Source: Bacteroides caecigallinarum (GTDB taxonomy: Bacteria; Bacteroidota; Bacteroidia; Bacteroidales; Bacteroidaceae). Taken from it: DNA of 64,000 nt. Location: NCBI RefSeq assembly GCF_016902295.1, contig NZ_JACJLQ010000013.1, positions 1-64,000 on the forward strand, written 5' to 3'. Under the pieces are notes generated by a model that saw nothing but the letters and a program-made list of their open reading frames with translations, was not told where the DNA came from and ran no database searches. Positions 34,016 to 42,619 of the stretch are shown piece by piece. Position 1 is the first letter of the stretch. Each line of letters begins with the position of its first letter. The position numbers were made by a program, and so were the translations under genes.

Positions 34016-35151
34016 TCATATCAAGTTCACCTGTTTCAGTAACTGTTCCTTTGTCTGTTCGATGGCGTTGCGGTACACCTCCATCTGCTTGGGGAAGAAC
34101 GCTTCGAGCCATGCGTCCTTTCTGATGCGGTCGTGGATGAAGTCCACGGCCTGTGTCCGCTCGATTTCCACCGATGCCTCGCCTTCCTCCCGGTTGTTGA
34201 ACCAGGCTTTGGTCCACCACCGGATGCCGGCACGGTCGGGATAGACGGTGACCGCCCTCGGTATGTCGAAACTCTGGATGTCGATGTCCAGTTCCGCCAG
34301 CGGGTCGATGATGCCGCTGGAGGCTACTGCTTCGGCACGAAGTTTTTTTTTAAGTTCCCGCCGCCCATTGTCGAAAGGTACACCTCATGCCGCAGGGCGA
34401 GGTAGTTCAGGAAGTCCGCTATCAGCAGGTTCTGTACCTTGCACACCAGAGGCAACGCTTTCTGTCCCAGACCGAGCGGGTTTGCCATGCTCGGCATCCG
34501 CTCATAAAAATATGCTTTCATCGCACCGGTCGTGAAGATGTTGCGAAGCGATTGCTCCGTATGTTCCGGCACCGTGTATCTTCCCAGCCGAAGGTCATCC
34601 ATGTAGAGCGGCAGGAAACGGAACATCAGCCGTTCTATTTCCTCCCTGTCCCGTTCATAGTCGGTTTCCGGTGCGCCATCGTAGAAGCCGTCAGCACTGT
34701 CGCCGCCCGCTTCCTGCATGGCCTTGATGTTGCCGTACAGCATGGCGAGGAACTCCAGCGGATCCATTTCCTCGCCTTTGAACTTGACCCCGACATGCAA
34801 CAGGTCGCCGCTCATCGCTACCGTCTGCCCGGCTTTCACTTGCCTGCCGAATTGGGCGAACACATTGGACAGGTGTCCGTATGTCACTTCATATTGTCCG
34901 TAGCGGATGGTCTGGCAGATGCCGTGTGTGGGGTCGTTGCCTACACCCGACACGACACCGCTGGCCACGGCGGACAGCAGGTAACGCCGCACGTCGAAGT
35001 CGATGCCGTGGTGGAAAAACTTCTCGCCGCTCTCCGGATGGTTCTGCTCGCCGTAGCCGAGCGACAGGCTCACATCCCTGCCGTCAGGTTCTGCGAACGG
35101 CATGCAGTAGCCGCTGTCGGAGTGCAGTATCATTTCTTCGGTATATTTCAT
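34016..35151 (-). CDS. M23-like protein joined to a C-terminal extension by an A9 frameshift
   Basis: The zero-frame product (35151 to 34324) is 275 residues with an M23-like fold: HHGIDF, YGHL, and DLLHVGV where the usual HLH reads LLH, so one metal ligand may be missing. Near its end the message has TTA AAA AAA AAC (A9, 34343-34351). A -1 shift there bypasses the stop at 34324 and adds about 108 residues (LRAEAVASSGIIDPLAELDI ...) ending at 34016, 12 nt before the next start. The extension has normal codon texture and no start codon of its own. Programmed slippage or a recent frameshift are both possible. Confidence 0.7.
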
Positions 35152-35171
35152 TTTCTTATTTGTTTGATGTC

Positions 35172-35840
35172 CTATCTTCTCATGCCTCCGCCTTGCGCCT
35201 GTCCCTCTTCTGTGGAAAGGCCCTGTGCGGAATTTCTCTGTGCGCTCTCCGGAACTTCCGTGCGGACAAGCCCGGCATTGTTGCCGATGAGCATCATGCT
35301 CAGAAACAGCCCGGCTATCTTGCCGAGCCAGCCGGTGCGCCCGAAGACCAGGAATGCGGCGGCGATAAGTCCCGCTATGCTCAGCCCGGACACGTTACCG
35401 CGTCCGAGGTTGCTGAAAAAACCGCCGATCATGTTCCCAAGTCCGCCTCCGGTGGCCTGGCCTATGAAGTTCGACACTCCATTCAGGCTGGAGCTGATGC
35501 TTGCCGCCGCACCGCCCACCGCCTCGGCTGCTTCTCCGGCCTTTCCTTTCAGTTCTTGTATATCCTCCGTCGTACCGGCAAGGGCATTCGTGGCCGATTC
35601 GCCGATGACGGTATCGCCCACAATCCTCGCCACGCTTTTGTCCGTGGTCAGCTTTTCCCACGCCACATAACCGGCCGCACTGCCTATGGCGGCGGTCTTC
35701 ATCGCCTGACCCGCTCCGCGCAGGGTCTGCGAGGGATGCAACACGGCTTGTCCCGCACTCCTCCCTGTGGCTGCGGCGGCCTTGCCCATGTTCTTGGCGG
35801 CCTTGCCGCCTGCTTTCAATAATGCGTCCCAGAATCCCAT
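35172..35840 (-). CDS. Gly/Ala-rich membrane protein
   Basis: A 222-residue protein very rich in Gly and Ala with amphipathic helices and a hydrophobic segment near residues 160-190 (SIAGLIAAAFLVFGRTGWLGKIAGLFLSMML). No family recognised. It lies between the secreted paralogue genes and the M23-like gene on one transcript, so a membrane part of the transfer machinery is likely. It ends GGGMRR, similar to the ends of several neighbours. Confidence 0.7.
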   Translation of the reverse strand: MGFWDALLKAGGKAAKNMGKAAAATGRSAGQAVLHPSQTLRGAGQAMKTAAIGSAAGYVAWEKLTTDKSVARIVGDTVIGESATNALAGTTEDIQELKGKAGEAAEAVGGAAASISSSLNGVSNFIGQATGGGLGNMIGGFFSNLGRGNVSGLSIAGLIAAAFLVFGRTGWLGKIAGLFLSMMLIGNNAGLVRTEVPESAQRNSAQGLSTEEGQAQGGGMRR

Positions 35841-35855
35841 ATCTGTTCTATATAT

Positions 35856-36545
35856 TTAAGGTCTTACTTTCCTTCCGTTCTGCTTCCATCTGCGTCGGGC
35901 GGCTTCCACGATGTCGCGCTTGTCCGCAACGGGAAGCGAACCGCCGTCAATCTCTATCCAGATGTCGCCCATCGTGGTGTATTTCACCGCTATGGTCAGG
36001 CGTTGCAGTTTCTTGTTCATCAATTTGAGTTTCGGACGGATGCCGAACACAACTTCCATCCGTTCTTTCTCCGTCATCTTGTTGTCCGACAGGCAGGCGG
36101 TACGGATGTCGTTCACGATTTCCACGCTGCCGAGTATCAGTTCCCGGTATATTTTGTTCCGGCGTGACGAGAGGGCGACGGCAAGGGCGTTGGACGGATG
36201 TCTCGCAAGCTGCTGCGAGAAGTCGCCTAAATTGTCCGTCAGCCGGCTTATCTCATGGTAGAAGCCGTAGGTCTGGGCAGCATAGCAGACAATCGAGCGG
36301 AACGAGTCCAGATAATTGTTGAACTCCCGCTGCAGGTCGGTGGTACCCTCTATCTCCTCCTTTGTCCAAATGTGACCGGTAGTCTGCAATAGCATCACCT
36401 TTTCCTGGCTTTTCAGTTCTTTCTGCGCCTTGTCGGTATAGAGCAGGATCATGCCTGCCAGTACCGGGTCGTTCTGTGCCCGGACTTTCGGAGAAGCGGC
36501 ACACAGCAGTAGAATACAGGTCAATGTCATCGTCAGCTTCTTCAT
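35856..36545 (-). CDS. Exported transfer protein, paralogue of the next gene
   Basis: A 229-residue protein with a signal peptide (MKKLTMTLTCILLLCAASPKVRAQ). The mature part is helical and shares a pattern with the gene at 36559: an FNNYLDSF/YNNYLKTA segment, then NPxxxxA, a NKIYREL/NNLYIET segment, an ER..V motif, YTTMGDIWIEI/YYTLNDVWNNV and a final RRRWKQ/TRWRRA. This looks like tandem duplication. Periplasmic helical proteins in this position resemble VirB5/TrbJ-type subunits, but identity is not established. Confidence 0.75.
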   Translation of the reverse strand: MKKLTMTLTCILLLCAASPKVRAQNDPVLAGMILLYTDKAQKELKSQEKVMLLQTTGHIWTKEEIEGTTDLQREFNNYLDSFRSIVCYAAQTYGFYHEISRLTDNLGDFSQQLARHPSNALAVALSSRRNKIYRELILGSVEIVNDIRTACLSDNKMTEKERMEVVFGIRPKLKLMNKKLQRLTIAVKYTTMGDIWIEIDGGSLPVADKRDIVEAARRRWKQNGRKVRP

Positions 36546-36558
36546 CTTTTCATCCTTT

Positions 36559-37254
36559 TTAATGTGCGAGTGCGGCTGCCCTGCGCCATCGGGTCATGGC
36601 CAGCCGTGCCACCTCTCCATTATCACGGTCCAACATCCCGGCTGTCACATTGTTCCATACGTCGTTCAGCGTATAGTACCGTATGCTCAGGTAGAGCAGG
36701 TGCAGTTTCCGGCTGAAAGCCGACAGTTTGTCGTTCAACGCCCACAAGGTCTTGCTGCGTTCTGCGCCTGTCAGCATGTTTTCCGTGCCTCCTTTCGCCA
36801 CGGCATCGTTCAGCAGCGTGAACACGGAGACCAGTTCCGTGGCCGTCTCGATATAGAGGTTGTTCATGCTTATGCTGGCGATGATGCCCTGCGGGTTGTT
36901 TTTGATGGCCTTGCCCAGTTTGCCGAGGGTGAGGAATATCCTCACGCCGTCGTTGTACAGGTGCGTGCAGGCTTTCAGTGACGAAGCGAAGCCGCTGGCC
37001 GTCTTAAGGTAGTTGTTGTATTCTTTCTCCCATTGATGTATCCGGTTGAACTCCGCAGCAATGCTGTTCTGCAGTACCGCCGTCTGGGTTTGTCCCTTTA
37101 TCTGTTTGTCAATCTGGCCGTTTATCAGCTCGTTCCCTTCGGCAAGAGCCACCCATTCCAACGGGTTGGAGGCCGCTATCTGCGCCTGCGCAAGCTGCGG
37201 CAGCAGGAATGCGAGCACGGCGGCAAGGATGATGCTAATGGTTCGTGATTTCAT
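36559..37254 (-). CDS. Exported transfer protein, paralogue of the previous gene
   Basis: A 231-residue protein with a signal peptide (MKSRTISIILAAVLAFLLPQ, cleavage near AQAQ). Mature helical region shares the ordered motifs listed for the 35856 gene. It is 13 nt upstream of that gene, and its start overlaps the membrane PH-domain gene by 20 nt. Probably both are periplasmic components of a conjugation pore or pilus, by position. Confidence 0.75.
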   Translation of the reverse strand: MKSRTISIILAAVLAFLLPQLAQAQIAASNPLEWVALAEGNELINGQIDKQIKGQTQTAVLQNSIAAEFNRIHQWEKEYNNYLKTASGFASSLKACTHLYNDGVRIFLTLGKLGKAIKNNPQGIIASISMNNLYIETATELVSVFTLLNDAVAKGGTENMLTGAERSKTLWALNDKLSAFSRKLHLLYLSIRYYTLNDVWNNVTAGMLDRDNGEVARLAMTRWRRAAALAH

Positions 37255-37732
37255 ATATTCCCTTTTTTCGTTTGTTGTATTCCACCCGTCCCCGGATGAG
37301 CGGAACGATGTCGTCCTTCCGTCTCATGCCTGTAAGGTCGAGCCGGGGCGTGTTCCGGTCCGTAGAGAAAATGCGCACCGTCTTCAGTCCGCAGAGCTGC
37401 TGCATCAGGCTCTGATGTTCCTGGAAGTCCACGATACGGTACAATTCCATATAGTCCACCTTTCGGACGAACACACCCTGTTCACAGACAAGCTGCTCGA
37501 TGCCGATGTGGTAGTGTATCCTGCACAGGTAGATGAAGCGGTACAGCAGGACAAGCGACAGGAAAAAGAAGACAGCAACCCCGGCAACCGGGTATGGCAC
37601 GCCTTCCATGCCGCCGTAGATGCCACCGGCACAGCACACGGCAAGGGACGGCAGCTCGTCGATGACGAACTGCATCTTGTGTGGTCTCAATACGAGACTT
37701 TCCGGCTGTGATATGGATGGTGTCGTTCTCAT
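37235..37732 (-). CDS. Membrane protein with PH-like (bPH2) domain
   Basis: A 165-residue protein with a hydrophobic hairpin at about residues 45-70 (VAGVAVFFFLSLVLLYRFIY) followed by a strand-rich region (EQLVCEQGVFVRKVDYMELYRIVDFQEHQSLMQ) typical of bacterial PH-like domains. It overlaps the primase-like gene by 4 nt. Probable inner-membrane anchor in the transfer operon. Confidence 0.72.
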   Translation of the reverse strand: MRTTPSISQPESLVLRPHKMQFVIDELPSLAVCCAGGIYGGMEGVPYPVAGVAVFFFLSLVLLYRFIYLCRIHYHIGIEQLVCEQGVFVRKVDYMELYRIVDFQEHQSLMQQLCGLKTVRIFSTDRNTPRLDLTGMRRKDDIVPLIRGRVEYNKRKKGIYEITNH

Positions 37733-39117
37733 CGGTGGAAGCCTGTTTTTCGTTCCTGTTCCGTATCTTCTTCTCTGGGACGGTTCTCTCGGGCGGATGT
37801 TTCCTGTCTTATGCCTGCCAGCAGCTCGTCGTTCCAGTCCTTGCAGGGAGCTTTCGGCTCTTCCCGCACGAACCGGGTGTCATCCTTTTCGTCCAGACCG
37901 AGAAAATCCCGCAGCCCATTCCGGAAATCCCTGTATTGTCTGTTCATCAGGCTTTCCTGTTCCTTTATGTCATCCGGATGGCACAGCCCGCTTGAGCGCA
38001 TGGACATGACCTCTTCCCATGCGGCTTCGTATTTCCCGTAACATGACCGCAGGGTGTCAGGCAACAGGTCGGCATTGCCTCCGTCAATACCGCCTCCGGC
38101 AGGTATGGTTTCGAGATAGGCTTTTCGCTCCGGCGTGGACTCGATGCCAGACTTGACTATCCGGTGAATCTCTTTCTTGAGATTGTCGGTAAATTCCCGG
38201 CCTGCCGCATCGGTGTCGAAACAGATATGCTGCCGGGCGGAACGGGTACGGGAGATTACCCCACGCATCTGCTCCACGGTAGGAGTTCCACCGGTGGAGA
38301 CGAACACGGCTTTTCTCAAATCCTTGTTTTCTTTCTGGTATAGCTGGTAGTAGGACATGGCATCATAGCCGCTCTCGAACCAGTAAATGTGGGTGGCATC
38401 ACCCAGGGCTGTCCCGGCAGGACTGCCAATCCACAGACCCGCACTCGAATTGCTTCCTTCGGCCTTGCCTTTGTAGCTGCCGCTGCCGTCCATCCTTGCC
38501 CGGCCCCGTTCCTCGAATCCCACGACCTTTTCCGGCTCTTTGGGCAGGCGGAGCGGGAATGCAAGGTTGGTATAGGACGACCCGTCCGGCCTTTTCCGCG
38601 TGGCCAGACAGAAATCTCTATGAAAGGCATATTGGGTGTACAGGTCTATGCCCCTATGTTTGAAGAAAAAGTAGAATTTCTTCTGTGTCTCTTTGTCCTG
38701 GGGGTTGAACTTGTGGATGTCGTAGTCGTCTATATTGAAGGGCCTGATGCCCCGTCTGGGCTGTATGATGCGTGTCTCCCTCTCGGGGATGGGCTGGTTC
38801 AGCAGGCGGTTGCAAACGAGGTTCACCAGCCTGTCGCCGGATATGCCCGCCCGGTATTCAGCAAAGAACTGCGGATGTTCCTTGATGAAGGAGATGATGT
38901 TGTACAACTTTTGCTGGGGCGGCTGGAAACAGCACTGGCCGTTGGCCGTGACGATGAATTTGTCACCGCGCACACGCCTGCCGTCGCTGTCTGTCCGGAC
39001 GTATGACGGATAACGCAGGCCGTCCCGCCTGTTCAGCCGGTAGCCCGCGTCAATGAGCACGTCCTGTATGGTCAAGCGCCGCAGAAAGTCATCGTATGTC
39101 AATTCGTTTCCGTTCAT
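37729..39117 (-). CDS. Primase-like protein (DUF3991/TOPRIM)
   Basis: A 462-residue TOPRIM-containing protein related to plasmid primases. The N-terminal part (about 20-120) resembles a CHC2-type or DUF3991 region without a clear zinc motif; the TOPRIM core has the acidic residue in WFESGYDAMSYYQL (about 255) and DxD in ICFDTDAAG (about 308). Primases of this kind prime the complementary strand on entering DNA. The start chosen (ATG 39117) lies just after the stop of the preceding gene; a start at 39144 would overlap it. Confidence 0.8.
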   Translation of the reverse strand: MNGNELTYDDFLRRLTIQDVLIDAGYRLNRRDGLRYPSYVRTDSDGRRVRGDKFIVTANGQCCFQPPQQKLYNIISFIKEHPQFFAEYRAGISGDRLVNLVCNRLLNQPIPERETRIIQPRRGIRPFNIDDYDIHKFNPQDKETQKKFYFFFKHRGIDLYTQYAFHRDFCLATRKRPDGSSYTNLAFPLRLPKEPEKVVGFEERGRARMDGSGSYKGKAEGSNSSAGLWIGSPAGTALGDATHIYWFESGYDAMSYYQLYQKENKDLRKAVFVSTGGTPTVEQMRGVISRTRSARQHICFDTDAAGREFTDNLKKEIHRIVKSGIESTPERKAYLETIPAGGGIDGGNADLLPDTLRSCYGKYEAAWEEVMSMRSSGLCHPDDIKEQESLMNRQYRDFRNGLRDFLGLDEKDDTRFVREEPKAPCKDWNDELLAGIRQETSARENRPREEDTEQERKTGFHR

Positions 39118-39121
39118 AGGC

Positions 39122-40687
39122 CTACCTCCCCATACGCAAGTCACTTATCTCCCGGTTCATCTCGGCCTCGAAATTGCGTATCGCCACATCCCTTGGCGTG
39201 TCCACACCCGGTTTGAAATAAGGTCTGGGCGGACCGCCGAACCGTTCGCCGTAGAACTCCGGCGCATGATGACTGTGCTTTATCCCGTGTACGACACCGG
39301 TCGTGACGACGGCTCCGGCTGTCAGGGCGGCGAATATCTTCACACCGAGGTCTTTCCGGGCTTCGGGGCGCATCTTCATGTCCACTTCGCTGAATATCTT
39401 CGAAAAGAGCTTCATGCGGTGGTAGTCATCGACCGCCAGGAATTTGTCATAGTCCTTCTGGCTGATTTCGTGGCTGACGACCTGCCCGTCGATGACGGCG
39501 GTCATCCTGTACTTGCCCTCAGCCTCTGCCGGATAGACGGCTATCTCGCTTACTTCCACTTCGCGCCCATGACGTCCTTCCTTATACCAGCCCCGGTTCT
39601 CGTTGAGATAGTAGAGATCCCTGCCGTCAATCACGGCTCCTTCGGACATCTGTTCCTCGGCAAGTCCCTGTTGCGGTTGTTCTTCAAAAAGCGTTTGTTC
39701 CTGCTGTTGGTGCCGTGCCAGGTCTTCCTGCACTTCCGGATGCAGGCCGATACTGATGCGCCGGTCGCTGTCCAGGGCTTCCATCGTCACCTTGTCCCGG
39801 TAGTCCGCTGCGATGATGTTATTGAGAAGCTCGATGCGTTTCTCTACCGGATGTTCTTCAATGGAGTTGGAGGTCAGCACCGCCGTCTCTTCCGCTGTCA
39901 GGTCATAGACGAAATCGGCGGAAACCGACTCCGACTGCACGGTCAGCGTCCGCTGCTCCGCATCCACGATAAGGCCGTGCGAGGACAGGCACTCCTGCCA
40001 TTTCTCGTTGGAGAAGTACACGGGCGAGCTGACCAGTTCCTTGTAGGGCTTGGCCGGCTCGCTGCTCCGTTCCCGGGTGACAAGCGGCGTGATAACGCTT
40101 TGCAGGTTCTGTAAGACATCCGCAGGTTGCGCCGCAATCTCCCTTTGGTCACCTTTATAATAGAATCCGTAACCGCCGGATTGCAGCTCTCCGGGCTTCA
40201 TCCGTCCGTCCCAGCGTTCGGCGACAACGGGGCCGGGATAAAACAACTGCCCACCGACCCTGCGCAGGTGAAAGCCCCATTGCTGGCGGGGCGTCCATCC
40301 GAGGAACGGGGGTGGCAGCCCCCTCCACCCGGTGCGTCCGTATTCGCCGATACCGATGCGGTATCCGTGAAGTCCCATCGCGACACGGCCGTTGGCGTTC
40401 CGGGCATGGACGAAATCTTTGGGCATATAAAAGTCATTGCCGACAATGCTGGTAAACACATTGTAGGCTTTCTTGTTGGCCGTATTCGTACCCCAGTCGG
40501 TCAGTGCCAGCATCTGCCGCTCCGTGATGGGATAGGCAAGCAAAGGCGAGTCATGCCCCTGCACGACCAGGCTGTAGCCTGCGCCGTCAGGCACGATATG
40601 GGCCTGCATACCGTTGCGCATCAGGATGTCGCGCATCTCCGGCTGCAGATCCATCGCCCGTGGGTTGGTATTCTTTCGTATCGCCAT
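39122..40687 (-). CDS. Transfer-operon protein of unknown function
   Basis: A 521-residue protein. Residues about 5-110 have an aromatic-rich pattern (MLALTDWGTNTANKKAYNVF) that recurs in DUF3945-type proteins; the middle is charged and Gln-rich (about 330-355), and residues 440-460 are hydrophobic (KIFAALTAGAVVTTGVV). No catalytic motif is seen. It lies between the primase-like gene and a small gene in the same transcript. Confidence 0.65.
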   Translation of the reverse strand: MAIRKNTNPRAMDLQPEMRDILMRNGMQAHIVPDGAGYSLVVQGHDSPLLAYPITERQMLALTDWGTNTANKKAYNVFTSIVGNDFYMPKDFVHARNANGRVAMGLHGYRIGIGEYGRTGWRGLPPPFLGWTPRQQWGFHLRRVGGQLFYPGPVVAERWDGRMKPGELQSGGYGFYYKGDQREIAAQPADVLQNLQSVITPLVTRERSSEPAKPYKELVSSPVYFSNEKWQECLSSHGLIVDAEQRTLTVQSESVSADFVYDLTAEETAVLTSNSIEEHPVEKRIELLNNIIAADYRDKVTMEALDSDRRISIGLHPEVQEDLARHQQQEQTLFEEQPQQGLAEEQMSEGAVIDGRDLYYLNENRGWYKEGRHGREVEVSEIAVYPAEAEGKYRMTAVIDGQVVSHEISQKDYDKFLAVDDYHRMKLFSKIFSEVDMKMRPEARKDLGVKIFAALTAGAVVTTGVVHGIKHSHHAPEFYGERFGGPPRPYFKPGVDTPRDVAIRNFEAEMNREISDLRMGR

Positions 40688-40717
40688 TGTCTGATGATTT
40701 GGATTGTCTGTGATAGA

Positions 40718-40942
40718 TTAAGCGTCTCCGTTTTCGAGGGCATATTCAAGTTCCCTGTCCTTGAAATGGACAAACTCTTCCGCCGACGGGTCTCCGACTA
40801 AGAAGTCGTTTTCCTTGCAGTAAAGAAGATACTCTTCCTGCCATTCGGCCGAGTGGTGATTGACAAAATCGAGCCAGCCGTATTCGCCGCTCTCCAGCTT
40901 CTCTATAAGGATGTCCTCCGGATAATACTGTTCTTTGTGCAT
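40718..40942 (-). CDS. Small acidic protein
   Basis: A 74-residue acidic protein beginning MHKEQYYPEDILIEKLESGE. No domain recognised; the sequence WLDFVNHHSAEWQEEYLLYC is seen in similar small genes of these operons. The ATG at 40942 is chosen over a longer frame that overlaps the previous gene. Confidence 0.65.
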   Translation of the reverse strand: MHKEQYYPEDILIEKLESGEYGWLDFVNHHSAEWQEEYLLYCKENDFLVGDPSAEEFVHFKDRELEYALENGDA

Positions 40943-40962
40943 GGTCGTGACGGTTATAAGGG

Positions 40963-41721
40963 TTATTTGTGAAGGGCTGCGGCACGGTTGCGCTCGGCGC
41001 TTTTCTTCTGTTCGTTCCACATTTCTTCAGTATAGTCGTCTTCGGAGACATAATTGAGGTTGCCGTCATCGTCCATGACCCAGCACCCGTAGCAGCCGAA
41101 GGTGTATTTATCCCATTCCCGTCTGGTCTGCTCGCGCCATTTCTCTCCATCGCCGTGGCAGAAGCGGATACCCGTCCTTGTATTGAGGTCGATGCCCACG
41201 GTGACAGGCTCGTCATCAACGACAATGGTCAGCGGTTCTCCGTGTTGCAGGCTGTTGACCTCTGCCGTGCCGAGGTGAAGTTCCTCTGCGGCCACCTGCA
41301 GATTGCGCCCGATGATGGGGGTAGGCACGGAAAGCACCTGCTTCGTCTCCGGGTCTATCTGCACGAATGCCTTGCTGTGGCGTCCGTCGGAGGTCTCCAC
41401 GTCAACGATGACAGCCTTGCCGTCGAGTAGCTGTTTCTGTTGCGCCTCGCTGTATTTCTCCAGCGGGGAGGATTTCAGCACCGGATAGAATACCACGTCC
41501 GCCTGACCGTCGTCCCTGCGGATAAAGGCGATGCGTGTGCGACTTTCAAAAGTCTCACCGTTCTCACCGGTCACCCGGACAGGAAGCACAGGCGAATGCT
41601 TTCCTTGGCAAATGTCCTCAAGGACATACATGGGGAGATCCTCTATCATTTCTTGTGTAAGCCCGAATTTGGACAGTGTTCCAAACGGCAGTTCCGTCAA
41701 ATCAAATCGTACTTGCTTCAT
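40963..41721 (-). CDS. DUF4099/DUF3945-domain protein, first gene of the operon
   Basis: A 252-residue protein. The N-terminal part (LPFGTLSKFGLTQEMIEDLP and the following LEDICQGKHSPVLPVRV) matches DUF4099, and residues about 60-130 match DUF3945-type repeats (SPLEKYSEAQQKQLLDGKAVIV). Both domains are hallmarks of Bacteroidales conjugative elements; their role is unknown. It is the promoter-proximal gene of the 15-kb minus-strand operon. Confidence 0.8.
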   Translation of the reverse strand: MKQVRFDLTELPFGTLSKFGLTQEMIEDLPMYVLEDICQGKHSPVLPVRVTGENGETFESRTRIAFIRRDDGQADVVFYPVLKSSPLEKYSEAQQKQLLDGKAVIVDVETSDGRHSKAFVQIDPETKQVLSVPTPIIGRNLQVAAEELHLGTAEVNSLQHGEPLTIVVDDEPVTVGIDLNTRTGIRFCHGDGEKWREQTRREWDKYTFGCYGCWVMDDDGNLNYVSEDDYTEEMWNEQKKSAERNRAAALHK

Positions 41722-41739
41722 ATTATAAAATCAAATTCT

Positions 41740-41941
41740 AAATCATACTTTGCAAAGATAGATTGAATTTATTGTGACAGGCAAATATATGGAATAATAA
41801 GTAGTTGAAATATACTATTTTTATGATTAGAATATGATTTCGGCTTAAAAATCATATTCTAAACAGTTAAATAATCATATTCTGATAAGAAATGGATTAG
41901 GATATTTGCACAGGGTGGATACGCCTTGTTACCTTTGCAGC
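41740..41941. promoter_or_regulatory. Divergent promoters with AAATCATATTCTGA operators
   Basis: Minus strand: TATCTTTGC at 41752-41760 with TTTG 21 nt upstream drives the operon ending at 26129. Plus strand: TTG at 41907, 21 nt, TACCTTTG at 41931-41938 lies only 3 nt before the ATG at 41942. Operator words are at 41740-41750, 41827-41840 (inverted), 41849-41862 and 41873-41885; the middle two form a perfect 14+14 palindrome with an 8-nt spacer. The same word occurs at 13.4 kb. Confidence 0.75.
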
Positions 41942-42616
41942 ATGAAAACAAAAAAATGGATGATGCTGGCTGCCGGTGTCATTATGACCACGACACCGCT
42001 TTTTGCACAGTTCAATACGGTCATGCCCGGTAGGACGACAGGTGTATCGGAATCTGTATCGCTGAAAGACGACGATATGGGGAACCGGCAGGGAAAGGCT
42101 TTTATGGAAGGATGCCTGTCTGAGGAAAAAAGCGCACCGGCATCGTCAGGCGAAGCCGGAAAGGAGAAATGGGTGCAACGCTATCTGAGCGTGTGCTATC
42201 CGCTCCGTAAGATGAAGGTCAATTCGCCATACGGGTACCGGACGGATCCATTTACCGGAAAGAGGAAGTTCCACAACGGCATAGACCTGCACGCGCGGGG
42301 TGACAAGGTGCTGGCCATGATGGAGGGCACGGTGATCAAGGTCGGACAGGACAGGGCTTCGGGAAAATATGTGGTGTTGCGGCACGGTGAGTTCACCGTC
42401 AGCTACTGCCATCTCTCGCGGATACTGGTCGGCAAAGGGGCTGTTGTCCGTCCGAGGGATGCGGTCGGCATTACGGGAAACACGGGACGCAGCACCGGCG
42501 AGCATCTGCACATCACTTGCAGGCGCAACGGGAAGAGTGTGAATCCGGCTAAGATTTTCAATTACATCAAAACCACACGGGAGAAATGCCTGGCGGCATT
42601 GGCAGAAATGTCATAA
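41942..42616 (+). CDS. Secreted M23-family peptidase
   Basis: A 224-residue protein with a signal peptide (MKTKKWMMLAAGVIMTTTPL, cleavage near FAQF) and a C-terminal LytM/M23 domain from about residue 95: FHNGIDLHARG, YCHLS and EHLHITC give the metal ligands. It should cut peptidoglycan peptides in the periplasm. The -7 box ends 3 nt before this ATG, so the mRNA may be leaderless or start inside the first codons; an ATG six codons later is an alternative. It shares the operator-bearing promoter region with the transfer operon. Confidence 0.85.
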   Translation: MKTKKWMMLAAGVIMTTTPLFAQFNTVMPGRTTGVSESVSLKDDDMGNRQGKAFMEGCLSEEKSAPASSGEAGKEKWVQRYLSVCYPLRKMKVNSPYGYRTDPFTGKRKFHNGIDLHARGDKVLAMMEGTVIKVGQDRASGKYVVLRHGEFTVSYCHLSRILVGKGAVVRPRDAVGITGNTGRSTGEHLHITCRRNGKSVNPAKIFNYIKTTREKCLAALAEMS

Positions 42617-42619
42617 GAC

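Noticed and set aside
34387-35670. 427-residue plus-strand frame
   Set aside because: Shadow of the M23-like and Gly-rich genes; no domain, no promoter.
41906-41941. TTG start at 41906 for the M23 peptidase
   Set aside because: It would place twelve polar residues before the signal peptide and overlap the promoter.
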